A DNA stretch of 16,586 nucleotides from UBA7312 sp002715345 (GTDB taxonomy: Bacteria; Bacteroidota; Bacteroidia; Flavobacteriales; UBA7312), in assembly GCA_964009845.1 (NCBI GenBank), contig CAXGIQ010000017.1, forward strand, positions 1 to 16,586. The letters run 5' to 3'. The position numbers were made by a program, and so were the translations under genes. Below, piece by piece: positions 1 to 7,857 of the stretch; within the stretch, counting starts at the first letter, position 1, and each line of letters starts with the position of its first letter. The notes beneath the pieces were generated by a model. That model did no database searches and was not told the origin of the DNA. It worked only from the letters and a program-made list of their open reading frames with translations.

Positions 1-147
1 GAGCCTATATATAGTATTGTACTGGCCTTGATATTATTTGGAGAAAGTGAAGAAGTGAAATTTTCCTTTTATATTGGAGGCAGTGTTATTATTTTAACGG
101 TATTTTTAGATGGCTATTTTAAAACAAAAAAGAAAGCAATAAAATAG
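1..147 (+). CDS. EamA/DMT-family transporter, C-terminal end (partial)
   Basis: The window opens inside a reading frame that closes with TAG after 48 codons. The visible residues begin EPIYSIVLALILFGE, the typical start of the last helix pair of EamA (drug/metabolite transporter) proteins, where the EP motif precedes TM9 and a GE turn separates it from TM10. A second hydrophobic helix (FYIGGSVIILTVFL) follows, then a lysine-rich cytoplasmic tail (KTKKKAIK). Such proteins are ten-helix inner-membrane permeases for metabolites. The substrate cannot be inferred from this fragment. The 5' part lies outside the window. A perfect 12-bp inverted repeat overlaps the last codons and the stop. Confidence 0.75.
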   Translation, partial: EPIYSIVLALILFGESEEVKFSFYIGGSVIILTVFLDGYFKTKKKAIK

Positions 148-151
148 CCAT
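110..151 (+). terminator. Stem-loop across the EamA stop codon, possible terminator
   Basis: ATGGCTATTTTA at 110-121 is the exact reverse complement of TAAAATAGCCAT at 140-151, with an A-rich 18-nt loop between. The right arm contains the TAG stop of the EamA gene. The sequence after the stem is AT-rich but has no clean U-tract, so this is a candidate terminator or 3'-end stabiliser rather than a certain one. Confidence 0.4.
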
Positions 152-174
152 TAGTATATTTCGTTATCAGTTTA

Positions 175-182
175 TATTTTTG
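175..182 (+). promoter_or_regulatory. Bacteroidota -7 promoter element
   Basis: TATTTTTG matches the Bacteroidota -7 consensus TAnnTTTG exactly and ends 23 nt before the ATG of the thioredoxin-like gene at 206. No clear TTTG/TTG -33 element sits 19-21 nt upstream; only TTTCG-like sequence is present nearby. Confidence 0.45.
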
Positions 183-205
183 TGACCCTTATTTAATAAA
201 TCAGA

Positions 206-1633
206 ATGAAAAGAGGATTATTTATCGCGATTCTAATGTTTGCTAACATTTTAGCTCAAGCACAATCAGGACACCAGATTAAAGGAACTATTAGTGGCAT
301 AGCAGACACTACATGTATTTTAGCATATTACTATAGTGACAAGCAGTTTGCAAGAGACACTGCTTTTATCGATTCAAAAGGACAATTTATCTTTAGTGGT
401 GATGAGGAATTGGATGGTGGTATTTATATGATAGTCTTCCCAGATGGTAATTATTTTGAATTACTTGTTTCAGAACAAATATTTTCACTTTCAACAGATA
501 TTAACAATCTTATCAGCGAAATGAGTTTTAACAACTCGAATGAAAACACTCTTTTTTATGAGTATTTAAAATTTGTTAGTGAAAAAGGAGCAGATTTACA
601 AGAACAGCAAAAGCTATTAGATGCTGCTGACGAAAAAGATAAAATAGGCATAGAGGGTATTATATTCGCTATTAACGAAGAAGTGGCTGATTATCGTAAA
701 TCATTTACTAAAAAACACCCTAATGCATTTGTAAGTAAGGTAATTAGCGCTTCAACAGAAATTCAAGTTCCAGAAGCACCGCTATTGTCTAATGGTAAAA
801 TTGATAGCACTTTTCAATTTAAGTATTATAAAAAACATTTTTTTGACAATATTGATTTTAGCGATTCTAGAATGTTGAGAACGCCTATTTTTCAAAATAA
901 AATCAATACATATTTAGAAAATTTAACCGTTAAACATCCTGACTCTATCATTTCATCTATTGATTTTTTAGTTGAGAAGTCTAGAGTGAATGATAATGTT
1001 TTTAAATATGTAGTTTCTAGTATCACATCTAAATATGAAAGATCAAAAATCATGGGTATGGAAAAAGTTTTCGTGGACATGGTTGAAAAATACTACATGA
1101 CAAATCAAACTTGGTGGATTGATGAAGCACAAATGTTTAAAATTACAGATAGAGCAGAAACTATTAAGCCATTAATGGTAGGACAGGTAGCTCCTGAAGT
1201 CATCCTTAAAGACACCTTAGGAAGAAGACATTCTTTACATAATACAAATAGTGATTTTACTTTGCTTTTATTTTGGGATCCAGATTGTGGACATTGTAAA
1301 AAAGAGATGCCAAAAATTAAAGAACAGTACGACTTACTTAAAAAAGATGGAATTAATGTAGCTGTTTATGCGATCTGTACAGAAATTGATATTGAGAAAT
1401 GGAAAGAGTATATCAATGAGCAAGAGTTATTTGATTGGGTTCATGTTTGTGACCCGCATTTAGGAGAAGACAAAGAGGTTACATATTGGTTTAGAACGCT
1501 ATACGACATCAATGCTACCCCAAAAACGTATATTCTTGACAAAGAAAAAAAGATTCTTGTAAATGCAATTAAAGGATCTATACCTGTTGATAAGATTGCA
1601 GAAATTATAAAAAGAGAAAATCAAAAAGACTAA
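206..1633 (+). CDS. Secreted TlpA/ResA-like thioredoxin-fold protein (DUF4369 + DUF5106 + redoxin)
   Basis: This is a 475-residue exported thiol-disulfide protein. Residues 1-20 form a Sec signal peptide ending AQAQ. Residues ~23-120 form a beta-rich DUF4369-like domain, and ~130-310 a mostly helical DUF5106-like region. Residues ~325-470 are an AhpC/TSA-thioredoxin domain with FWDPDCGHCKKEMP, in which C361 and C364 form the CxxC redox pair, and a cis-proline at P439 (ATPK). The three-part architecture is common in Bacteroidota, where such proteins are thought to reduce or shuffle disulfides of periplasmic proteins or assist cytochrome c maturation; the client is unknown. The gene is monocistronic by spacing, with a -7 element upstream. 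It converges on the Smr gene so tightly that the two stop codons share bases. A link to the cytochrome at 5495-7381 is only inference. Confidence 0.85.
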   Translation: MKRGLFIAILMFANILAQAQSGHQIKGTISGIADTTCILAYYYSDKQFARDTAFIDSKGQFIFSGDEELDGGIYMIVFPDGNYFELLVSEQIFSLSTDINNLISEMSFNNSNENTLFYEYLKFVSEKGADLQEQQKLLDAADEKDKIGIEGIIFAINEEVADYRKSFTKKHPNAFVSKVISASTEIQVPEAPLLSNGKIDSTFQFKYYKKHFFDNIDFSDSRMLRTPIFQNKINTYLENLTVKHPDSIISSIDFLVEKSRVNDNVFKYVVSSITSKYERSKIMGMEKVFVDMVEKYYMTNQTWWIDEAQMFKITDRAETIKPLMVGQVAPEVILKDTLGRRHSLHNTNSDFTLLLFWDPDCGHCKKEMPKIKEQYDLLKKDGINVAVYAICTEIDIEKWKEYINEQELFDWVHVCDPHLGEDKEVTYWFRTLYDINATPKTYILDKEKKILVNAIKGSIPVDKIAEIIKRENQKD

Positions 1634-2163
1634 TAAAACAGGACTTCTGTAGCTCCTAAACCATAAATTCGAAAATCTGCATCTTTAGCAACTACCTTGT
1701 ATTTTTTCAACAACACTCTTACCTCCTCTTTTAACACCCCCTCTCCTTTCCCATGAATAACAACAAGTTTGCTTACATTATTTTTTATTGCTTTTTCTAT
1801 AGTAAACTCGCAGTGGCGAATTTGTAATTGAACAATTTCATAGTTACTTAAATTTCTATGATTATCAACCAGATGTTCAATATGTAAATCTACTTCCCAT
1901 ATAATTCTATTATTCTTTTTATGCCTTTTGGAAGTTTTATTTGAGGATCTTTTTTCTTTACTGCATGTTGGAATATGTTTATATGCCGACTCTATAGAAG
2001 TTTCTTCAGAAAGAATGATTAGATCATTAATTGCGTAAATCTCTTCAAAACCATCATCTCTTAAAATCAAGACTTGGTGATTGTTAATCATCTTAAGAAC
2101 TTTTCCTTTTCCGACTTCATCTTTAAATGAAACTATAACATCTATATCTAGTTTATTGCCCAT
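1630..2163 (-). CDS. Smr domain protein (small MutS-related)
   Basis: A 177-residue cytoplasmic protein. Residues ~7-50 (VGKGKVLKMINNHQVLILRD and following) resemble the small beta-barrel N-terminal module of Bacteroidota Smr proteins. Residues ~62-86 are a basic, probably disordered linker. Residues ~90-177 are the Smr domain, recognised by DLH at 92-94, HGKGEG at 137-142 and the closing GLGATEVLF strand. Smr domains bind and often nick branched DNA, or cleave RNA; the DLH and HGKG motifs form the putative active site. The large DUF2027 middle domain found in some relatives is absent. The start overlaps the end of the DUF2279 gene by 11 nt, so translation is probably coupled. The gene is last in the dapF-led run. 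Confidence 0.85.
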   Translation of the reverse strand: MGNKLDIDVIVSFKDEVGKGKVLKMINNHQVLILRDDGFEEIYAINDLIILSEETSIESAYKHIPTCSKEKRSSNKTSKRHKKNNRIIWEVDLHIEHLVDNHRNLSNYEIVQLQIRHCEFTIEKAIKNNVSKLVVIHGKGEGVLKEEVRVLLKKYKVVAKDADFRIYGLGATEVLFY

Positions 2164-3019
2164 AATAAATTGGAATAAATTTTAAGCCATTGGTTTTCGT
2201 ATATATTACAGTAGGTGCTGGTATTTTTATAAAACTCAATGCCTTTAAAATCTTGTTAAAGCGCTTGCTTCTCGTATTTATTCTGCGCATGTCTACGTCT
2301 AGTGAGATGTAAAACTCTCTATCTCTGTTGAAATCAGTCGGTAAGTATGTAGGAATATTATGCCTTGCTCCTGTCATGCCATTAGCACCATATCCCACAG
2401 CTACATTTAGCCATTGAGGGATATTTAACTCTGAAAAACTTACTGGATTAAAACTCAACCAATATGTTTGAGCATTATAATCCTTTAATAATTGTTTAAA
2501 AAAAGATTCTCCTAATTGACTCAGATTATACTGAGCAATACTTGATGGTATAAAATTGAACTTAAACATTATTCTTTGCTCATTCCATAGCCTTTCCTGA
2601 ATATAAAACAATGATGCTCCGCTAGCATTAGCTATTAAATCTCCCCACGAAGCACCCCAACCATCAAAATGACCATCATAGACCTCTATTGTGTTCATTA
2701 ATAATAATGCATACAAAGAAGAAAATAGAGCATAATCTTTTGAATGATATTTTAGATTGTCTGAAAGAAACAATGAAATATGATATGTAGAATATGAATG
2801 TCCAACTTTATCCATTTGCATCCATACAGCATTATCATTATGCCAATGAAAATTAGTTTTATCTACATCTTTGTACCATAGATGATATGCACCATACATG
2901 CTTGAAGTATAGATAGCTGTTCCTGAAAGAACTAACTTATTTAAAGAAAGTGAATCAGATTGTGCTTTTGAATTTTTTATAAATAAAAGAGAGAAGAAAA
3001 GTAGAAGTATATTCCTCAT
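2153..3019 (-). CDS. DUF2279 (YfiM-like) envelope protein
   Basis: A 288-residue protein with a signal peptide (residues 1-20, hydrophobic core LLLFFSLLF, end SKAQ). The DUF2279 core covers residues ~28-150 and shows DKVGH (70-74), the EVYDGHFDGWGAS segment (112-124) and WGDLIAN (125-131), the invariant charged/Trp positions of the family. Hydrophobic stretches around 100-110 and 130-140 suggest membrane association in the outer envelope. The C-terminal ~140 residues end in alternating strands (FYISLDVDMRRI and following). Function is unknown; Bacteroidota homologues are annotated as predicted periplasmic lipoproteins or membrane proteins, and here no lipobox cysteine is seen. The start directly follows the phosphohexomutase stop with no intergenic base, and the end overlaps the Smr gene. 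Confidence 0.8.
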   Translation of the reverse strand: MRNILLLFFSLLFIKNSKAQSDSLSLNKLVLSGTAIYTSSMYGAYHLWYKDVDKTNFHWHNDNAVWMQMDKVGHSYSTYHISLFLSDNLKYHSKDYALFSSLYALLLMNTIEVYDGHFDGWGASWGDLIANASGASLFYIQERLWNEQRIMFKFNFIPSSIAQYNLSQLGESFFKQLLKDYNAQTYWLSFNPVSFSELNIPQWLNVAVGYGANGMTGARHNIPTYLPTDFNRDREFYISLDVDMRRINTRSKRFNKILKALSFIKIPAPTVIYTKTNGLKFIPIYYGQ

Positions 3020-4408
3020 TTAGTTTAATAAAGTGTCGTGAACTTTCTTTAAAAGATCAAAGGCTTGAGCTTGAGTTGGCGCTTCTGCATATGTTCTTAA
3101 AACAGGCTCAGTTCCTGATGGACGAATCATTACCCAACTATCTTTGGCAAAGAAATATTTAAAACCATCTGTTGTTTCTATTCGCTCTATAGATAAATCT
3201 CCAAATTGGCTATAAGCATCTTTTTTACAATTCTCAACTATGCTGAGTTTTTTGTCTTCTTCTAGAAATAAATCGATACGTTCAAAAGCAAATTCACCAA
3301 CAATATCATACACTTCTTGAATCAAGTCATCTAAACTTTTTCCAGTCTTTGCCATGTATTCCCAAATTACTAAGCCCATCCAAATACCATCGCGCTCAGG
3401 TATATGTCCTTTTATAGCAATTCCTCCAGACTCCTCTCCTCCTAACAACACATCTTCCTTCACCATGATGCCTGCTATGTGCTTGAAACCAATTTTCACC
3501 GTTTCATGCTCTAAACCATAGTGCGTACACATTTTAGCGACTTTAACAGAACAAGAGAAAGCGGTAACTACTTTTCCGTTCATCCCTTTGTACTTCACTA
3601 GGTAATGAATCAGCAACAAGATTAAATGATGAGAATCGATGAACTTTCCAGAGCTATTGTAAAGACCAATTCTATCAGCATCTCCATCGGTTGCTAAACC
3701 ACAATCAATGTTTCCACTATCTTTAATTAAATCTGAAAATTCCTGTAAGTTTCTATGAATTGGCTCTGGAGCTGTTCCGTGAAATCCTGGATTATCATCA
3801 TCATGAATAAGCTTTGTTTTAGGAAGTAAGCGCGGCACTGCTGCTTTTCCTGCGCCAAACATTGGATCGTATGCTAAATTCAAATTTGAGTTGTTGATCA
3901 CATCTAAATCGAAATTAACTTTTGCATGCTCTACATACATCCTTTCTAAATCAACATACTCAATAGCTTCTAGCGTTAGCTTGTTTAAATCTAAGCCGTG
4001 TGTATCAGGAATTAAGTCTTCCACCTCTTGAACTTGATCTGGAAGCAATGGGCCTCCAAAATATCCTTTTAGTTTATATCCATTATAGCATGGAGGGTTG
4101 TGACTCGCAGTAATTACAACTCCTAAAGAAGCAGATTGCTTAACAATACCTAATGAAACCATTGGTGTGCTGACAAAGCCTTTTGCTAAATACACTTTAA
4201 CTCCTTCGTTTGCCAACACTTTAGCAGCTGTTTCTGCAAACATCTCTCCTGCATAACGGCAATCATGCCCAATTACTACTGATGGATTGTCAAAGTTTTT
4301 ATTTAGCCATTGAGCTGTTGCCAAACTAACTCTTGCAACATTATCTGCTGTATATTCTTTCGCAATAATAGCTCTCCAACCATCCGTTCCAAATTTAATC
4401 TTCGTCAT
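3020..4408 (-). CDS. Phosphoglucomutase/phosphomannomutase family protein
   Basis: A 462-residue alpha-D-phosphohexomutase, a normal family length with all four domains. It interconverts the 1- and 6-phosphates of glucose or mannose through a phosphoserine. TASHNP at 100-105 carries the phosphorylated S102, DGDADR at 241-246 binds Mg2+, GGEESGG at 323-329 is the sugar-binding loop, and RPSGTEP at 429-435 is the phosphate-binding loop. Glc versus Man specificity cannot be read with certainty, so no symbol is given. The product feeds nucleotide-sugar synthesis for cell-envelope glycans, which fits its place after mltG. It is separated from mltG by 38 bp containing a TAnnTTTG element and probably has a promoter of its own in addition to read-through from upstream. 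Confidence 0.93.
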   Translation of the reverse strand: MTKIKFGTDGWRAIIAKEYTADNVARVSLATAQWLNKNFDNPSVVIGHDCRYAGEMFAETAAKVLANEGVKVYLAKGFVSTPMVSLGIVKQSASLGVVITASHNPPCYNGYKLKGYFGGPLLPDQVQEVEDLIPDTHGLDLNKLTLEAIEYVDLERMYVEHAKVNFDLDVINNSNLNLAYDPMFGAGKAAVPRLLPKTKLIHDDDNPGFHGTAPEPIHRNLQEFSDLIKDSGNIDCGLATDGDADRIGLYNSSGKFIDSHHLILLLIHYLVKYKGMNGKVVTAFSCSVKVAKMCTHYGLEHETVKIGFKHIAGIMVKEDVLLGGEESGGIAIKGHIPERDGIWMGLVIWEYMAKTGKSLDDLIQEVYDIVGEFAFERIDLFLEEDKKLSIVENCKKDAYSQFGDLSIERIETTDGFKYFFAKDSWVMIRPSGTEPVLRTYAEAPTQAQAFDLLKKVHDTLLN

Positions 4409-4427
4409 AGTAGTTTTTGTAAGTTAG

Positions 4428-4435
4428 CAAATATA
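4428..4435 (-). promoter_or_regulatory. Bacteroidota -7 element upstream of phosphohexomutase
   Basis: On the minus strand this reads TATATTTG, an exact TAnnTTTG match, ending 19 nt before the ATG at 4408. It lies in the only real gap of the minus-strand run. No good -33 element is visible 19-21 nt further upstream, inside the mltG 3' end. Confidence 0.45.
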
Positions 4436-4446
4436 GGATTTTGCTA

Positions 4447-5502
4447 TTATCTCTTGATTCCTCTTTGATTCAGTGCCTTACGGTATTTTCTTGCATTATT
4501 AAGATGGCCTGCATATGTCTTTGCAAAATTGTGATAACCTGAAAAATCGTCTTTAGCACACATGAATATATAATTATGTTTTTCGTGATTTAAAACAGCA
4601 TCAATCACTTGTATTGAAGGAATACTTATAGGGCCAGGAGGTAATCCTTTATGTTTGTATGTATTATAAGGAGAGTCGATTTTTAAATCCTTGTTCAATA
4701 CCCTTTTGATAGTGAAATCTCCAATAGCAAAAATAACTGTTGGATCAGATTCTAGCTTGATTCCTCTTTTGAGTCTGTTCAGATATAAGCCCGCAACTTT
4801 AGGCTGTTCATCTTTCTTTAAAGTTTCTTTTTCTACTATAGATGCTAGTGTTGTTATTTCCTCTGGAGTAAGATTCAGTTTTTGAGCTTTTTTCTTTCTT
4901 CGTTCTGTCCAAAAATAATGATGTTCAGCAGTCATTCTCGCTAAAAAATCAGCTACAGAAACATCCCAATAAAATTCATAGGTATTAGGAATAAACAAGG
5001 AGGAAACTGTATTCGCGTCTAAACCTAAGGGATTTGTAAAAGCAGTATCAATCATAGCGTAAAGCAATTCTAAAGAATCTAGCTCTAATTGAGCTGCTAC
5101 TTTCCCTGCCAATTGTTCTTTTGTTCGCACATTGTTGAAGACTACATCGACAGGGGTTTGTCTTCCAGAGCGTAATAAGTTTACTAACTCATTGTTATTC
5201 ATGCCATTCTCTAGTAAAAATCTTCCCGATTTAATGCGATGGATATAGTTTTTTTGTTCAGCAACCCAGCGAAAAGAAGAGGTGTTTTGCACGACTCCAC
5301 TTGCTATTAAAATTTGCTGAACAACTTCAAAAGTGGCATCTGTAGGGATGTAAACAAAGACCTCTTTTTCATATTCCATCACCACATTTGGTTGATATAT
5401 GCGGCTATAAAAAACAAAAGCCGTAATGAGTCCACTAAAGAAAATCATTACGAGCAAACTCCATAAAAACTTCTTGAAATTACTAATCTTCTTTCTAGCC
5501 AT
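4447..5502 (-). CDS. mltG: Endolytic murein transglycosylase MltG
   Basis: A 351-residue MltG (YceG-like) protein. Residues 1-11 are basic and cytoplasmic, followed by one transmembrane helix (~12-32); the rest is periplasmic. Residues ~45-115 form the LysM-like subdomain (YIPTDATFEVVQQIL and following). The catalytic domain follows, with SLFIPNTYEFYW at ~168-179, ASIVEKET at 220-227, whose E224 aligns with the catalytic glutamate of E. coli MltG, ESDPTVIFAIGD at ~251-262, and the conserved SPYNTY and GLPPGPISIPS segments at ~277-296. MltG cleaves nascent glycan strands near the membrane and sets strand length. The start overlaps the stop of the cytochrome gene by 8 nt. Together with dapF upstream, it gives this run a peptidoglycan theme. 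Confidence 0.95.
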   Translation of the reverse strand: MARKKISNFKKFLWSLLVMIFFSGLITAFVFYSRIYQPNVVMEYEKEVFVYIPTDATFEVVQQILIASGVVQNTSSFRWVAEQKNYIHRIKSGRFLLENGMNNNELVNLLRSGRQTPVDVVFNNVRTKEQLAGKVAAQLELDSLELLYAMIDTAFTNPLGLDANTVSSLFIPNTYEFYWDVSVADFLARMTAEHHYFWTERRKKKAQKLNLTPEEITTLASIVEKETLKKDEQPKVAGLYLNRLKRGIKLESDPTVIFAIGDFTIKRVLNKDLKIDSPYNTYKHKGLPPGPISIPSIQVIDAVLNHEKHNYIFMCAKDDFSGYHNFAKTYAGHLNNARKYRKALNQRGIKR

Positions 5503-7381
5503 TTATCTCTTTCAATAAGGTTTGTGCTTTTGGATGGTTCGGATACACTTCTAACACCCTCTCCAAATATAAAACGACTTTTTCTTTTTCGTTTAGCAAA
5601 AGATTTAAAGCCGCTTTGTTTAACAATGTTTGTATATGTTTTGGGTTCAATTCGAGTGATTGATTATAACACTCATGAGCCTTTTTCAAATCACCTTTTT
5701 GTAGATATGAAAATCCTAGATTACACCATGCACTTTCCATTTTTGGGAATTCATTTAAAATCCATTCATACTGAAGAATGGCAGCATCATGTTCTCTTTG
5801 TGCAGAAAACACACTAGCCAACTTCATCCTGAAATCTAACACATATGGAGCTAAGGATACTGCTTTTTGATAATAAGTCTCTGCTTCCTTTAGCTGATTA
5901 GTTTCTGAAAATGCTGCACCTATTCTATAAGCGGTCCAGGCATGTTGATTATCATAAGTCATTTTGTTTAAAGGATAGTCTTCAACAGCGTAAACGGTGT
6001 TTATAATAGATGTATAGTTGGATTTTAAAAAATTTAAATGAATCAATTCCTGAAATACTTCTTCGACTTTTAGTTTTGCTAGAAAAGAAGATGCGCTATC
6101 TAACAAATACGAATCAGCAGAAAATTTCTCATATTGATTGATGTATGCCTTTGCCATCATTTTGTCATTAGGTTGTTCATTATTAACAGAAAACAATCCT
6201 AAAAAGGCTCCTTTTTTGCTTATAGAATCTTGATTGTGAACGGCTATTTTATGATCATGTATGGTAACATGAGGAATATCTGATGATGATGATTCTGGCA
6301 TATGACATGAAATACAATCTGAATTTATAGTATTTTTCTTATCATCACATGTGTCATGACATGAAAAACACTTTTTTTTAAAATAATTTTGTGTTTTTTT
6401 TCTTACCGAATGGTGAGGGTCATGACATGTTATACAACTCATTTCTGAATTCTTAAAACATGAACTTTGTTGTAATCTATCTGCGTGTGAAGCCATTATA
6501 AATGTTTCATCATCTTCATATCTTGCTGTAAAAACTGTCATTACTTCATTAAGATTCATTCCAGGCTTAAAATCATAAAAGCTTTTACCCTCAGCAAGGA
6601 CTGTATTGCCCTGTAAATGACATCTCATACATATTTGAAATTGTTTTTCTACAGGAAGTTTAGCTGGATTTACTATTGAATAATCAATATATTTTGATGT
6701 ATCTACTAATTCACCTGAAATCATTCTTTTGACATGTTCTCCTCCAGCACCATGACAACGTTCACAATCAATACCATCGGGTATATATTCATATTTGTTT
6801 TCAGAGCCAAGAACTATTTTTGGATAGGCGTTATGACAACTCATACATTCTAAACCAATTTTTCTGGAAAAGCGTGTATTATTTCCATTTTCGTAACCCG
6901 GAGGTAAATCTAATTTACCTTCTTGGGTATAATATGTAAATGGCATTTGGTGTAAATAACCATTTTCCTCCCACAAATGTGAATTTGTGTGATGGCCTGA
7001 ACCTATGATGTAATCAACATTTTCAATTCTGTGGTGATATGAATTAAATTCTTTTAGAAAAAGAGTGTCATTTTTCCAAAATGGATGATAAGTTAAGCCT
7101 GAATGAATATCATTAATTATTGAATTTTCATCAAAATTTGCCGAACTCTTTTCTTGAGAAGACTTATCATAGGATTGACCCATTCCAGTTTCAATGTAAG
7201 ATTCGTAAATATCGTAATGACATTGCATACATGTTTCTTTTCCTACGTATGAAACAGAGTCGTGAAGATTAAGATAATCTTTAACAGGTTCTACGCGACC
7301 GCTACAGGAAATAATAAAAAAAAAGAGTATGTAAAGTGCGCCTAATCGCACAAACGCTGAAATAAAAGTTCGTCCTCCCAA
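5495..7381 (-). CDS. Multihaem c-type cytochrome/TPR lipoprotein
   Basis: A 628-residue exported protein. The N-terminus is a lipoprotein signal with lipobox IISC and lipidated C26. Seven CxxCH haem-attachment motifs follow: CMQCH 51, CMSCH 179, CERCH 206, CMRCH 251, CITCH 316, CFSCH 338 and CISCH 356. The C-terminal part (~480-617) holds about four tetratricopeptide repeats, each ending in a Pro. The order of single haem, beta-rich GSGHH segment, haem cluster, TPRs matches a widespread but functionally uncharacterised family of cytochrome-TPR proteins. It probably acts in the periplasm or at the outer membrane in electron transfer or protein docking; the redox partner is unknown. The ATG overlaps the GNAT gene by 40 nt. 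A GTG at codon 11 (7349-7351) would cut the overlap to 10 nt and still leave a good lipoprotein signal. Three mononucleotide tracts of 8-9 bases lie in the gene. Confidence 0.85.
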   Translation of the reverse strand: MGGRTFISAFVRLGALYILFFFIISCSGRVEPVKDYLNLHDSVSYVGKETCMQCHYDIYESYIETGMGQSYDKSSQEKSSANFDENSIINDIHSGLTYHPFWKNDTLFLKEFNSYHHRIENVDYIIGSGHHTNSHLWEENGYLHQMPFTYYTQEGKLDLPPGYENGNNTRFSRKIGLECMSCHNAYPKIVLGSENKYEYIPDGIDCERCHGAGGEHVKRMISGELVDTSKYIDYSIVNPAKLPVEKQFQICMRCHLQGNTVLAEGKSFYDFKPGMNLNEVMTVFTARYEDDETFIMASHADRLQQSSCFKNSEMSCITCHDPHHSVRKKTQNYFKKKCFSCHDTCDDKKNTINSDCISCHMPESSSSDIPHVTIHDHKIAVHNQDSISKKGAFLGLFSVNNEQPNDKMMAKAYINQYEKFSADSYLLDSASSFLAKLKVEEVFQELIHLNFLKSNYTSIINTVYAVEDYPLNKMTYDNQHAWTAYRIGAAFSETNQLKEAETYYQKAVSLAPYVLDFRMKLASVFSAQREHDAAILQYEWILNEFPKMESAWCNLGFSYLQKGDLKKAHECYNQSLELNPKHIQTLLNKAALNLLLNEKEKVVLYLERVLEVYPNHPKAQTLLKEING

Positions 7382-7857
7382 CCCTCTTGGGTTCTATTCC
7401 ATTCTTTTTTAACACCCACTAGCATAAAGTCTAAACTAGAAAATAAATTGATACTGGCTTTATTAGCTGAAGAAATATTGCAATAAATCTGTTTCAATTG
7501 TAACTTTTTAAAAGCGTAGTCTATTATTAACTGTAAAGCCTCTTTAGCATACCCCTTTTGTCGCTCACCTTCATCAACAATCCAAATACCAACACCAGCT
7601 CTTTGATGTGTAGGAACAAAATCAAAAAGATCAATCATTCCAATAGACCTATCTTCTTTTTCTATGATTAATCGCAACTGCTTGGCTGTGAATATATCTT
7701 GATGTGCATTTGCTAAATACTGTGTTAACACATGCTTAGAGAAAGGAGTTATTGTCTGGCTTACTTTCCAAATATTTGTGTTATTTTCCCACTGATATAA
7801 TGTTTCTAAATCAGATGGTTCTAAAGCACGCAATTGTATTTTATCTCCTTTTAACAT
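7342..7857 (-). CDS. GNAT-family N-acetyltransferase
   Basis: A 171-residue acetyltransferase of the RimJ/SpeG-like (Acetyltransf_3) type. It starts with IQLRALEPSDLETLYQWENN, the typical first strand and helix. The acetyl-CoA pyrophosphate loop is RQKGYAKEAL at 99-108, and the late NKASINLFSSLDF segment (~132-144) is motif B. The substrate could be a protein N-terminus, a polyamine or a small amine and cannot be decided from sequence. It overlaps dapF by 7 nt at its start and the cytochrome gene by up to 40 nt at its end. I believe dapF-GNAT adjacency recurs in Flavobacteriia, but this is from memory. Confidence 0.85.
   Translation of the reverse strand: MLKGDKIQLRALEPSDLETLYQWENNTNIWKVSQTITPFSKHVLTQYLANAHQDIFTAKQLRLIIEKEDRSIGMIDLFDFVPTHQRAGVGIWIVDEGERQKGYAKEALQLIIDYAFKKLQLKQIYCNISSANKASINLFSSLDFMLVGVKKEWNRTQEGWEDELLFQRLCD

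Noticed and set aside
5524..5817. 97-residue plus-strand ORF opposite the TPR region of the cytochrome gene.
   Set aside because: It is the reverse frame of clear TPR repeats; composition and content look random.
6281..6294. Short TGA/ATC trinucleotide repeat in the cytochrome gene.
   Set aside because: It is only four units encoding a short Ser run in a linker; no sign of a functional microsatellite.
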